Source: Flavobacteriales bacterium (GTDB taxonomy: Bacteria; Bacteroidota; Bacteroidia; Flavobacteriales_D; Sanyastnellaceae). From it: a DNA stretch of 64,000 bases. The position numbers and the translations under genes are program-made. This document shows, in pieces, positions 1 to 8,073 of the stretch (its first letter is position 1; each line of letters opens with the position of its first letter). Location: positions 1-64,000 of the forward strand of contig PKEB01000023.1 of assembly GCA_002863125.1 (NCBI GenBank), in the 5' to 3' direction. Under the pieces are notes generated by a model that saw only the letters and a program-made list of their open reading frames with translations, was not told the origin of the DNA and did no database searches.

Positions 1-906
1 GTTGAGTTGGTCGTCGAAGCTGTAGACAACGGCGGCCAAGTAGAAGGTAATACGTACCGCGTTTACGCAGTATTGCCCTCAGCAGAGCATTCTTTGCACG
101 CTGTTTTTGCTGACGGCGAGCACGTATTGAACGTGGCGACTACCACTGATTTTTACCAGCACCAATACGGTAGCTTCTCGTCTTTGGACGTGAACGACCA
201 AATCGTTGCTTTGGAAGGATCTTTGGCATACGACAGCTGGGTAACCATTGGTGCTACAAACAGCACAAACAATAACCTTTGGACTGTCGGTGTTGATTAC
301 AACAACTTCTTGGGAGGTTCTGAACTCACTGTTACAGACGGTGCTTGGTTTGTAGTTCCCACCGACGTTCAAGCTGTTGCTGAGGCTGGCAACCGCGTTT
401 TGCTCATGCAATTGACAACTGACGGTACAGCTACTGGTATCTTAAACCTCCAGGGTTGGGATGCTGAAGGAGCTGCATGGCGCGCTTATGATTTGACCTT
501 CACTTCAACAGACGCTCAGGTATTCGGTTGCACTGACGCAAATGCTGCTAACTACAACGCCGACGCTACATACAACGACGGCTCTTGCTTTGGTCAGAAC
601 AACGGTGATAGCCACGGCTTGTCTAACATCGATAACACGACTGAGTGGAACATCTTCCCGAACCCAGTATTCGAGAGCACATTCAGCGTGAAGTTTGATC
701 GTGAGTTGAACTTGGGCGGTGAGAACATCATCCTCGAAGTCACTGACATGTCTGGTAAGGCTGTGATTTCTCAGGAAGTTGCTCAAGAAAACATTGTCGG
801 TGGTAACCGCATTGTTGTGAAGCACGACTTGGCTGCTGGTAACTACACAGTTTCTGTGGTTCACGCGAACTTCACAGACGCACAAAACATTGTTGTAGCG
901 AAGTAA
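1..906 (+). CDS. T9SS type A sorting domain protein, 5' end outside window
   Basis: The reading frame is open from base 1, so only the C-terminal ~300 residues of an exported protein are present. The visible part has a beta-rich region of unknown function, then a Cys-bracketed linker of the form CTDxNAxNYNxDAxYNDGSC (around 539-595), which recurs in a similar form in the GH13 protein at 51141. The last ~85 residues begin with WNIFPNPV and end in NIVVAK; this is the layout of the T9SS type A C-terminal sorting domain, which directs export across the outer membrane and is normally cleaved off. The substrate or function of the mature protein cannot be told from this fragment. A strong rho-independent terminator follows 21 bases after the stop. 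Confidence 0.8.
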   Translation, partial: VELVVEAVDNGGQVEGNTYRVYAVLPSAEHSLHAVFADGEHVLNVATTTDFYQHQYGSFSSLDVNDQIVALEGSLAYDSWVTIGATNSTNNNLWTVGVDYNNFLGGSELTVTDGAWFVVPTDVQAVAEAGNRVLLMQLTTDGTATGILNLQGWDAEGAAWRAYDLTFTSTDAQVFGCTDANAANYNADATYNDGSCFGQNNGDSHGLSNIDNTTEWNIFPNPVFESTFSVKFDRELNLGGENIILEVTDMSGKAVISQEVAQENIVGGNRIVVKHDLAAGNYTVSVVHANFTDAQNIVVAK

Positions 907-927
907 ACTTCCTACATCATCGATTTG

Positions 928-953
928 AAAGGGACCCTTCGGGGTCCCTTTTT
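928..953 (+). terminator. Rho-independent terminator after T9SS protein
   Basis: A 10-bp stem (AAAGGGACCC / GGGTCCCTTT) closed by a TTCG tetraloop is followed directly by a T-run. It ends the transcript of the upstream T9SS gene. Confidence 0.9.
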
Positions 954-984
954 TGTTTCCGTATGTTTGATAAAAATTCGTCAG

Positions 985-2325
985 ATGCGCTATTTGAGTA
1001 TTCTTTTCGCTTTGCTTATCGTGGGCTGCAACCAGGATTCAACCCACCGTTCCGAACTGAAGTTGAATGCCTCACCCGTAGTTGGTGACGTAGGCATGCG
1101 CAGCGCTAAGGTGTGGTGTCAACTTGCCTCGGGTAACCAGTTGGAGAAGCCATACGTGTACCTTCTCGATTCAGCAGACCAGCGTATGGTTGCCACGCCA
1201 ATGGCGTCAGCACAACTTGGTGACTGCTTCCAGCTTCAGTTGTCCGACCTTTCGCCGGGCACACGGTACCGGTATTTCATTGGCGACGAACATGGGACAC
1301 TCTTAAGCGAGATGCTCACCATCCGAACCCAACCGCTTTGGCAATACCGCACCGATCCGCCAGAATTAAATTTCTTGCTTGGAAGCTGCACGTACATCAA
1401 CGAACCGGAATACGACCGACCGGGCGAACCGTATGGGGGTGGGTATGGGATATTCAATACCATGGCCCAAGAAGATTTTGACGCCATGCTATGGCTCGGT
1501 GATAATGTTTACCTGCGCGAAGCAGATGTTGGAAGCTTGTCCGGTTTTGTTCATCGGTACACCCACACGCGTTCCTTGCCAGAAATGCAGGCATTGCTGT
1601 CCAAAGGTTCGCATTATGCCATCTGGGACGACCATGATTTTGGACCAAACGATTGCGATGGCTCTTGGATCCATCCGGATTGGTCGCGGGCGGCATTTGA
1701 GGCGTTCTGGCCCAACCCAGATTCGGGCATCCCAACAGCTACAGAATTGAACACCACCCATTTTCTGTACGGTGACGTGGAGTTTTTCCTGTTGGACAAT
1801 CGATCCCACCGCGTAAACCACGACATGGGACCAGAAAAGCGTCAAGTTTTAGGAGAGGCCCAGCGAAACTGGTTATTGAATGCTTTGCGGAACAGCCGTG
1901 CACCATTCAAATTGCTGGCCATCGGTGGGCAGATGGTGAGCGACGCAGCTATCTATGAGAATTTTGCCCAGTTTCCAGAAGAACGAGCGCTCTTATTCAA
2001 TGCCATTGATGAATTGGACATCCGTGGAGTCGTGTTCCTCAGTGGGGATCGTCACAACAGCGAACTGTCCAAATTGAAATTGCCTGGAGGGAATTGGATC
2101 TATGACCTAACGGTGAGCCCATTGACCAGTGGGAGCTATGATCACGAAGATGAGCCCAACACCAACCGCGAGCCCGGAACGATGGTTGGCCTTCGCAACT
2201 ACGGCGTGCTGAATGTAGCGGGGCCGCGCAAAGAGCGGGTGTTGACCATGACGGTCAAAGATGCCGAAGGCCGTGCGCTGTGGACTCGGTCCATCGATGC
2301 AGGGCAAGGGCATGCGCTGCAGTGA
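985..2325 (+). CDS. PhoD-like metallophosphatase lipoprotein
   Basis: Predicted 446-residue PhoD-family phosphodiesterase/alkaline phosphatase, anchored as a lipoprotein. The open frame extends upstream to 925 through the terminator, but the ATG at 985 gives a classic lipoprotein signal (LLIVGC, lipid-modified Cys near residue 17), so I start there. An N-terminal Ig-like region of roughly 100 residues precedes the metal-binding motifs in the order expected for PhoD: GSC (~130), GDN-Y (~170), DDHD (~215) and GDRHN (~353). Families of this type hydrolyse phosphodiesters or phosphomonoesters with Fe/Ca or similar metals; the substrate here is unknown. The gene stands alone and converges on the small minus-strand ORF at 2326, with stop codons directly adjacent. 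Confidence 0.85.
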   Translation: MRYLSILFALLIVGCNQDSTHRSELKLNASPVVGDVGMRSAKVWCQLASGNQLEKPYVYLLDSADQRMVATPMASAQLGDCFQLQLSDLSPGTRYRYFIGDEHGTLLSEMLTIRTQPLWQYRTDPPELNFLLGSCTYINEPEYDRPGEPYGGGYGIFNTMAQEDFDAMLWLGDNVYLREADVGSLSGFVHRYTHTRSLPEMQALLSKGSHYAIWDDHDFGPNDCDGSWIHPDWSRAAFEAFWPNPDSGIPTATELNTTHFLYGDVEFFLLDNRSHRVNHDMGPEKRQVLGEAQRNWLLNALRNSRAPFKLLAIGGQMVSDAAIYENFAQFPEERALLFNAIDELDIRGVVFLSGDRHNSELSKLKLPGGNWIYDLTVSPLTSGSYDHEDEPNTNREPGTMVGLRNYGVLNVAGPRKERVLTMTVKDAEGRALWTRSIDAGQGHALQ

Positions 2326-2550
2326 TTACCAGTCTTCGTCCAGCAAGAAGTCCGTCTTTTTCGGGCGCTGGTCCAATTTGATCAAGTAATTGACGCCTTC
2401 TACGCTGATGCGAATCGCCTTGCAAATCAGTTGCTGTCCCGGGATTTCGAATTCGAACGAATCGTCTTCATATCCATCCGGGTACTTGACTTGTAATGAC
2501 TTGAGCACAGTGCTCGGCAGTTTGCGGTAGCTGATGATTAAATTGCGCAT
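2326..2550 (-). CDS. Small conserved-looking hypothetical protein (74 aa)
   Basis: A 74-residue soluble protein with no signal peptide or membrane segment and an acidic C-terminus ending DEDW. I do not recognise a family with certainty. It is supported as real by its tight convergent fit with the PhoD gene and by a promoter-like TTTTG located 4 bases before the ATG on the minus strand (ATCTTTTG then catc then ATG), the same spacing seen at other starts in this window. Divergent from pdxH. Confidence 0.6.
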   Translation of the reverse strand: MRNLIISYRKLPSTVLKSLQVKYPDGYEDDSFEFEIPGQQLICKAIRISVEGVNYLIKLDQRPKKTDFLLDEDW

Positions 2551-2618
2551 GATGCAAAAGATTTCACCCGCCTTTACTGCATTCTTTATTTAAGGGTTTC
2601 ATTTCAATTGTCCTTTTT

Positions 2619-3260
2619 ATGTCCGACGCTGTCCGTTCTACTCGAAAAGACTACGCCAAAGGCGCACTCAACAAGGCGGATTTACCGCAGAATCCCTTGC
2701 GCTTATTGAGCCAGTGGGTGGAAGAGGCAGCACAGGCTGATCCAGAAGATTACAATGCCATGTGCGTCGCCACGCAGGGGCTGGCCGGTGGGATGAACGG
2801 TCGAATTGTCTTGCTTCGAGCCCTTGAAGGGGATTGCCTGCGGTTCTTCACGAATTACGAGTCTGAAAAAGGCAAGGAGCTGTTGGCCTCACCTGAAATC
2901 GCTTGCGTTTTCTTTTGGAAGGAATTGGAACGGCAAGTGCGCATTCGTGGACATGCCACACCTTCATCTGACGCGGTTAGCGATGCGTATTTTGCCTCAC
3001 GTCCACGTGAGAGCCAAATCGGTGCATGGGCATCCCGGCAAAGCCAGCCTGGCGAAGAAGTGCAATTGACCGAGCGCATTCAAACCTACCAAGCGAAATT
3101 CCAAGCGGAAACTGATATTCCGCGACCGCCATTCTGGGGCGGATTTGACGTTGCCATTCATGACATTGAATTCTGGCAGGGCCGACCGAGCCGCCTGCAC
3201 AACCGCTACCGCTACACGAAATCAACTTCTGGTTGGGCCGTTGAGCGCTTGGACCCTTGA
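2619..3260 (+). CDS. pdxH: Pyridoxamine 5'-phosphate oxidase
   Basis: 213-residue FMN-dependent oxidase that converts pyridoxine/pyridoxamine 5'-phosphate to pyridoxal 5'-phosphate, the last step of vitamin B6 salvage and synthesis. Length matches the family. Recognisable blocks are the N-terminal YAKGALNKADLPQNP segment, the FMN-contacting VLLRALEGDCLRFFTNYESEKGKEL region (around residues 65-90), the FFWKELERQVRIRG strand, the SRPRESQIGAWASRQS loop, and the conserved C-terminal end with FWQGRPSRLHNR and a terminal RLDP. It is a single gene, divergent from the 74-aa ORF and convergent with the methyltransferase, one base from its stop. Confidence 0.95.
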   Translation: MSDAVRSTRKDYAKGALNKADLPQNPLRLLSQWVEEAAQADPEDYNAMCVATQGLAGGMNGRIVLLRALEGDCLRFFTNYESEKGKELLASPEIACVFFWKELERQVRIRGHATPSSDAVSDAYFASRPRESQIGAWASRQSQPGEEVQLTERIQTYQAKFQAETDIPRPPFWGGFDVAIHDIEFWQGRPSRLHNRYRYTKSTSGWAVERLDP

Positions 3261-3261
3261 A

Positions 3262-4446
3262 TCAATCCACCCTCAGAACGAGGCCCTTGAGGTATGAGCC
3301 CTCAGGGTGAAACGCACTTACAGGGTGATCCGGTGGCTGATGCAGCCGGTGGAGGATCCGCACATTTCGCCTTGCTTGAATGGCCGCTGCAATGACGGTA
3401 TGGGTAAACAAACGGTCGTCTACTGCTTGAGAGCAACTGAACGTGAATAAGATGCCACCGGGCTTGATGGTTTCCAATGTGCGCTGGTTGATGCGCTTGT
3501 ACCCTTGTACGGCAGCATGACGAGCCGAAGCGGATTTAGCAAAAGCAGGGGGGTCGAGCACAACGACATCATAATCTGATACACCATTCTTCAAATACCC
3601 CAAAGCATCCGCCTCAATGCTCTCGTGTGTGGCCGCGTCAAAGTCATTCAATCCTACGGCCTCTTCTGCGAGGTCGAGGGCGCGCCGCGAACTGTCTAAA
3701 CTGGCCACGGAAGCAGCTCCGCCTTGCATGGCTGCAATGGAAAAGCCCCCTGTATAACTGAATACATTGAGCACACGCTTACCAGCAGACAGCTTTTGCA
3801 GCAACGTTCGATTCTCCCGCTGATCGATGAAGAATCCGGTTTTTTGACCTTGCTCCAAGTCGATGTAAAATTTCCTTCCACGTTCGGTGGGCTCCCAATC
3901 CTCGGGAAGTGCACCATGAATAAAACCGTCTTCAGCATCGGTTTTACCTGACTTTCGCAAAACTTTTGCGGATTTATCGTAGATGCCCTGCAGCTCCGGT
4001 AACGCTGCCTTCAAGCCGACAACAATGCAGTCCAAACTCAAATGCATCCCCAACGAATGGGTTTGAATGACTGCCACCCGATCATAGTAGTCAACGATGA
4101 GCCCAGACATACCGTCGCCTTCCGCATGAATTAGCCGACAAATGGAGTTGTCACCTTGCATCAATCCGAGGCTCTTTCGAACCTCAACAGCATTTGCTAT
4201 GCGCTCTGACCACCACGTGTCCTCTTGGAATTCTGATTCGAACGACAGCATGCGCACGGCGATGGACGTGTTGGCGCTGAAATGGCCAAAACCCAACGTT
4301 CTTCCTTTGTTCGCACAGACCTGCACGAGGTCCCCGGTTACGGGTTGCCCCTCCATGCGTTTTACAGCCCCTGAGAACACCCACGGGTGTTGGCGGAGCA
4401 GGCTGTCTTCTTTGCGAGGCTTGAGGTAGATTACTTTATCCATCAT
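3262..4446 (-). CDS. RlmI-like class I SAM-dependent rRNA methyltransferase
   Basis: 394-residue methyltransferase of the RlmI (23S rRNA m5C1962) type. An N-terminal PUA-like RNA-binding domain carries HPWVFSGAVKR near residue 20, and the C-terminal Rossmann domain has VLNVFSYTGGFSIAA (motif I, SAM binding), LDSSRRALDLAEE, and the catalytic block VVLDPPAFAKS with a downstream FSCS; the Cys in that last motif is the expected nucleophile for m5C formation. The open frame reaches 4500 inside recQ, but the paired ATGs at 4446/4443 give the family N-terminus (MDKVIYLKPRK), so translation starts there, 22 bases after the recQ stop. Cotranscribed downstream of recQ. Confidence 0.88.
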   Translation of the reverse strand: MMDKVIYLKPRKEDSLLRQHPWVFSGAVKRMEGQPVTGDLVQVCANKGRTLGFGHFSANTSIAVRMLSFESEFQEDTWWSERIANAVEVRKSLGLMQGDNSICRLIHAEGDGMSGLIVDYYDRVAVIQTHSLGMHLSLDCIVVGLKAALPELQGIYDKSAKVLRKSGKTDAEDGFIHGALPEDWEPTERGRKFYIDLEQGQKTGFFIDQRENRTLLQKLSAGKRVLNVFSYTGGFSIAAMQGGAASVASLDSSRRALDLAEEAVGLNDFDAATHESIEADALGYLKNGVSDYDVVVLDPPAFAKSASARHAAVQGYKRINQRTLETIKPGGILFTFSCSQAVDDRLFTHTVIAAAIQARRNVRILHRLHQPPDHPVSAFHPEGSYLKGLVLRVD

Positions 4447-4468
4447 CTGTCGGACGAAGATACGCGCG

Positions 4469-6352
4469 CTACTCAGCTTTGAAGATGCGCCGTTTCTCAA
4501 ATCGGATTTGGCCGCCCTCTTCAGCGGTTTTGAGGGATTGAATAAACACGCCGTACCGGCTCGGAGAAACCTTTCGGATCACCTCATCGAATGCAGCTCC
4601 CTCAGGAGGGATGGCATCTAATAGTTCATGCGTGGCACCCGCCTCTGTTTCAGCAAGGCAATTGTCGCATTTGCCACATGGCGCTGCATCCTCAAATCCA
4701 AAGTAGTGCGCGATGTGCAGTTGGCGGCAGATTGAGGCGTCGAGAAAATCACGAAAGGCGTGCAATCGATTCACCGACCGGGCGAACGGCTCTGTTCCAA
4801 CGGCACTCGGAATGGTGACGTTCCCCGTTGCTCGCGGCTGGGACCACTCAATCTGTTGGGTGTTGTGACCTTCGGAAAAGGTCAAGATGCCCCATTCTTC
4901 CAGTCGACGGAGTCCGGATAGAATTTGGTGCCAGGCAAGACCGGTGTCTTTCCACTCGCTTTGTTTCTTTCGAAGCGATGCATGCACCGCGGAAGGAGCG
5001 AGGTGCTTGGCCAAGGTGCCTTCTTCTGTAGGTGCTTCTGCTATCTCGTACAATTCCGATTGGCTGTTGGCATTGAACGAAATCTCGAGGCTGGCTTCGC
5101 CAATGGATTGGATTTCCCCAAAGTATCCCGACAATTGGAGGAGTTGTAGGCTCCGATTGAAGGCTTGGGCGGAATGGCCGTACCGTTCCAGAAAAGGAGA
5201 AACGTCGAAGGGCGTGAAGCTGTCCGGCTGTGCGCCTGTGGCCACTTGACCTTGATTCGCAATGAACTGATAGGTGTCATTGATGGGCAAAAGCGTCGGG
5301 TCTAATCGCCTCAATTGCTGCAAGCGGTGATCGAACTGTTCAGGATGAACGAAAAGCACGCATTCGCTTTCCTTGCCATCTCGGCCTGCTCGTCCAGCCT
5401 CTTGAACATAGGATTCCAAGTTGGCGGGTACGTATGCATGGTACACCCAACGCACATCGGGTTTGTCGATGCCCATCCCGAATGCATTCGTGCAAACAAT
5501 GATGCGCAGGTCCCCGCTGGCCCATGCTTTGAGTCGTTGAGCGCGGGTATCTGCATCCAACCCGGCGTGGTAGGCTTCCACACCACCATGGACCCCTTCG
5601 AGACGAGACGCCCATTTTTCGGCTTGATACCGAGTTCCCACGTAAACCAACCCCGTGCCTGTTGCACTTAAAACCGCTTGATGCAGCATGGCCTCAGCAT
5701 CCCGAATGCTGCACACCGCATACGTGAGGTTGTCGCGTCGCGTAGATGTGCGGAAAATGGAAGGGTTCTGCAGTTCAAGGTTTCCTTTGATGTCTTCGAT
5801 TACGCGCTCTGTGGCCGTAGCCGTGAAACACCCCCACGTTGCCTTGGAAAGCGCCTTCCGAACAAATGCAAGGTGGCGGTAAGCTGGTCGAAAATCGTGC
5901 CCCCACTCGGAGATGCAATGGGCTTCGTCAACCGCCACGGTGCGAATATCCAACCGCTCTAATCGTGTTCGAACCAGTTGGCCTTTCAATTTTTCCGGCG
6001 ATGCAAACAAAAAGCAAGGCGTGCAACGTTCGGCATTGTCGAGGATGCGTTCCAACGCACGTGCATTTGAAATGCCTGCCAACGAGAACGCATGAATCCC
6101 CCGCGCCTTCAAGTCATCAAGTTGATCTTGCATCAATGCAATCAAGGGGGAAATGACCAAGGTCGTTCCACCTCGCACCAAGCCGGGAAGCTGGTAGCAA
6201 AGTGATTTACCGCCTCCCGTTGGCAACACCGCGATGGTGTCTTCGCCTGAGCAGAGGGCCTCAACAGGACCGAGCTGGTGCGCTCGAAGCGCATCAAATC
6301 CCCAAAACTGGTTCAGCAGAGAACTCCAGGGAAGATGCTGTTCCGAATTCAT
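4469..6352 (-). CDS. recQ: ATP-dependent DNA helicase RecQ
   Basis: 627-residue superfamily 2 helicase for recombination and replication-fork repair. Motif 0 (QLGPVEALCSGED), Walker A (PTGGGKSLCYQLPGL, ~45-55), motif II DEAHCISEWGHDFRP (~140), motif III TATAT, and motif VI QEAGRAGRDG are intact. The RecQ zinc-binding domain is seen near 540-570 as CRQLHIAHYFG followed by CGKCDNC. The HRDC domain found at the C-terminus of Escherichia coli RecQ is not visible; the remaining ~60 residues are short and end FEKRRIFKAE. It is first in a two-gene unit with the RlmI-like gene and divergent from tpiA. Confidence 0.93.
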   Translation of the reverse strand: MNSEQHLPWSSLLNQFWGFDALRAHQLGPVEALCSGEDTIAVLPTGGGKSLCYQLPGLVRGGTTLVISPLIALMQDQLDDLKARGIHAFSLAGISNARALERILDNAERCTPCFLFASPEKLKGQLVRTRLERLDIRTVAVDEAHCISEWGHDFRPAYRHLAFVRKALSKATWGCFTATATERVIEDIKGNLELQNPSIFRTSTRRDNLTYAVCSIRDAEAMLHQAVLSATGTGLVYVGTRYQAEKWASRLEGVHGGVEAYHAGLDADTRAQRLKAWASGDLRIIVCTNAFGMGIDKPDVRWVYHAYVPANLESYVQEAGRAGRDGKESECVLFVHPEQFDHRLQQLRRLDPTLLPINDTYQFIANQGQVATGAQPDSFTPFDVSPFLERYGHSAQAFNRSLQLLQLSGYFGEIQSIGEASLEISFNANSQSELYEIAEAPTEEGTLAKHLAPSAVHASLRKKQSEWKDTGLAWHQILSGLRRLEEWGILTFSEGHNTQQIEWSQPRATGNVTIPSAVGTEPFARSVNRLHAFRDFLDASICRQLHIAHYFGFEDAAPCGKCDNCLAETEAGATHELLDAIPPEGAAFDEVIRKVSPSRYGVFIQSLKTAEEGGQIRFEKRRIFKAE

Positions 6353-6413
6353 GCGTAAGTGACCAATTTATTCCAAGGGATGAGCGAACTTGCGGCCGCA
6401 AAGCGTAAAGGTC

Positions 6414-7169
6414 ATGAAGAACATCGTAGCTGGAAACTGGAAAAGCAACAAATTGTTGCACGAGGCTGTGGAATTGATGAATGAGGTGAAGGCTGGCTTA
6501 TCGGACACCCTCAGCACGGAAGTCATCATTGCACCGCCCGCACCTTACTTGAGCACTATGGCGGGGCAAGCAGGTGAAACCCTCCAAGTTGCCAGCCAGC
6601 AATGCAGCGCAACTGGATCAGGTGCATTCACAGGAGAATTTACGTCTGCCATGCTCGCTTCGTGCAACATCAATTGGGTCATCATTGGCCACTCCGAGCG
6701 CAGAGAAGGGTACGGGGAAACCAACGACGCTGTACGCGATAAACTTCATGCTGCCCTGGCCTCAGGGCTTCACGTACTGCTGTGCTGTGGTGAGTCCTTG
6801 GAAGTACGCGAGTCCGGCGCTCATTTCGATTGGGTTCAAAACCAACTGTCCCATGCCTTGGAAGGCCTGTCAAACGAGGCGATGGACGGTATTGTTGTGG
6901 CCTACGAACCCATTTGGGCCATCGGCACGGGCAAAACAGCCTCTTCGCAACAGGCCCAGGAAATGCACGCATTCATTCGCACGTGGCTGACCAACCGATT
7001 TGACGAGGCAACTGCACAAGCGTGCAGAATTTTGTACGGAGGCAGCTGCAAGCCGAGCAACGCGGACGAGCTCTTTGCGCAACCTGACGTCAATGGAGGC
7101 TTAATTGGAGGAGCTTCGCTCAAAGCCGCTGATTTCCTCGCCATCGTTGCCGTTGCCGAAAAGCACTGA
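6414..7169 (+). CDS. tpiA: Triosephosphate isomerase
   Basis: 251-residue glycolytic/gluconeogenic enzyme interconverting dihydroxyacetone phosphate and glyceraldehyde 3-phosphate. Active-site residues are all present: Lys in GNWKSNK at the N-terminus, His in IGHSERR (~95), Glu in YEPIWAIGTG (~170), followed by the phosphate-binding loops YGGS and GGLIGGASL. The open frame begins at 6390 but the ATG at 6414 gives the standard MKNIVAGNWK start. Only 5 bases separate its stop from prmA, so the two form an operon, a combination of central metabolism with ribosome modification. Confidence 0.96.
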   Translation: MKNIVAGNWKSNKLLHEAVELMNEVKAGLSDTLSTEVIIAPPAPYLSTMAGQAGETLQVASQQCSATGSGAFTGEFTSAMLASCNINWVIIGHSERREGYGETNDAVRDKLHAALASGLHVLLCCGESLEVRESGAHFDWVQNQLSHALEGLSNEAMDGIVVAYEPIWAIGTGKTASSQQAQEMHAFIRTWLTNRFDEATAQACRILYGGSCKPSNADELFAQPDVNGGLIGGASLKAADFLAIVAVAEKH

Positions 7170-7174
7170 TCTGA

Positions 7175-8038
7175 ATGGAGAAGTCCGATCGCTTTCTGCG
7201 CCTTGAGCTACAATTGGAGCCGGTCTTGCCCGCTCGTGAAGTGGCCATTGCGTATTTGAACGGTTGTGGGTTCTCCATGTTTGAAGAACAGCCGACAGGC
7301 CTCGTGGCCTTTGCACGGGAATCAGAATGGGATGAGCAGGGAACGCAAACGGTGCTCGCTGAACTGCGGACGATGGCCGATGTGAACATGTCATCAGCAT
7401 TCGTGGAATCCGAAAATTGGAACGCACAGTGGGAAGCCCAATATGAGCCCATCGATGTGGAAGGGCGGATCATGATGCGAGCGCCATTTCATCCTGCGCC
7501 AACGTCAGGACTGGACATCATCATCCAACCTGAAATGTCGTTTGGCACAGGGCATCATCCAACAACGTGGCAAATGATGCGGTGCCTCCTGGATTTGGAT
7601 TTGGAAGGGAAATCGGTAGTGGACATTGGATGCGGCACCGGCGCCTTGGCCATTGCTGCGCGCAAGCTTGGCGCAGCGCCTGTGGTGGCGTTCGACCTCG
7701 ACGAATGGTCCTACCAAAACACACTTGCCAATTGTGAACGAAACGAATTGGAAGGGGACATCAACGTGCTGTTCGGGACAGTGGAGTCCCTATCGGATGA
7801 GCTCGGAACATTCGACGTGGCCTTGGCGAACATCAATTTGAACGTCTTGAAGGCGGAGATGCACACGTATGCGAAACACCTTGCAGAAAATGGAGTCATC
7901 GCGTTCAGCGGTTTCTACACAGCCGATGTGCCTGCATTGCGGGCTGCTGCTGAGCAGGTAAACCTGAAGTACCTCAGCGAGACAAGTCGTGAAGATTGGG
8001 CGTGTGCATTGTTCGTAAAGACCGCGCATTCCGCATAA
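7175..8038 (+). CDS. prmA: Ribosomal protein L11 methyltransferase
   Basis: 287-residue SAM-dependent methyltransferase that trimethylates ribosomal protein L11. The N-terminal L11-binding domain precedes the catalytic domain, which shows the PrmA signature MSFGTGHHPTTWQM (~120-135), motif I VVDIGCGTGALAIAA (~150-165), the acidic residue after strand 2 (VVAFDLDEW) and LANINLNVL (the NPPY-like motif position). It ends with DWACALFVK, as family members do. Second gene of the tpiA-prmA unit; the next gene starts 35 bases later. Confidence 0.92.
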   Translation: MEKSDRFLRLELQLEPVLPAREVAIAYLNGCGFSMFEEQPTGLVAFARESEWDEQGTQTVLAELRTMADVNMSSAFVESENWNAQWEAQYEPIDVEGRIMMRAPFHPAPTSGLDIIIQPEMSFGTGHHPTTWQMMRCLLDLDLEGKSVVDIGCGTGALAIAARKLGAAPVVAFDLDEWSYQNTLANCERNELEGDINVLFGTVESLSDELGTFDVALANINLNVLKAEMHTYAKHLAENGVIAFSGFYTADVPALRAAAEQVNLKYLSETSREDWACALFVKTAHSA

Positions 8039-8073
8039 ATCCCGGCTCGAACGCGTTGTACTTTCGAAATCGA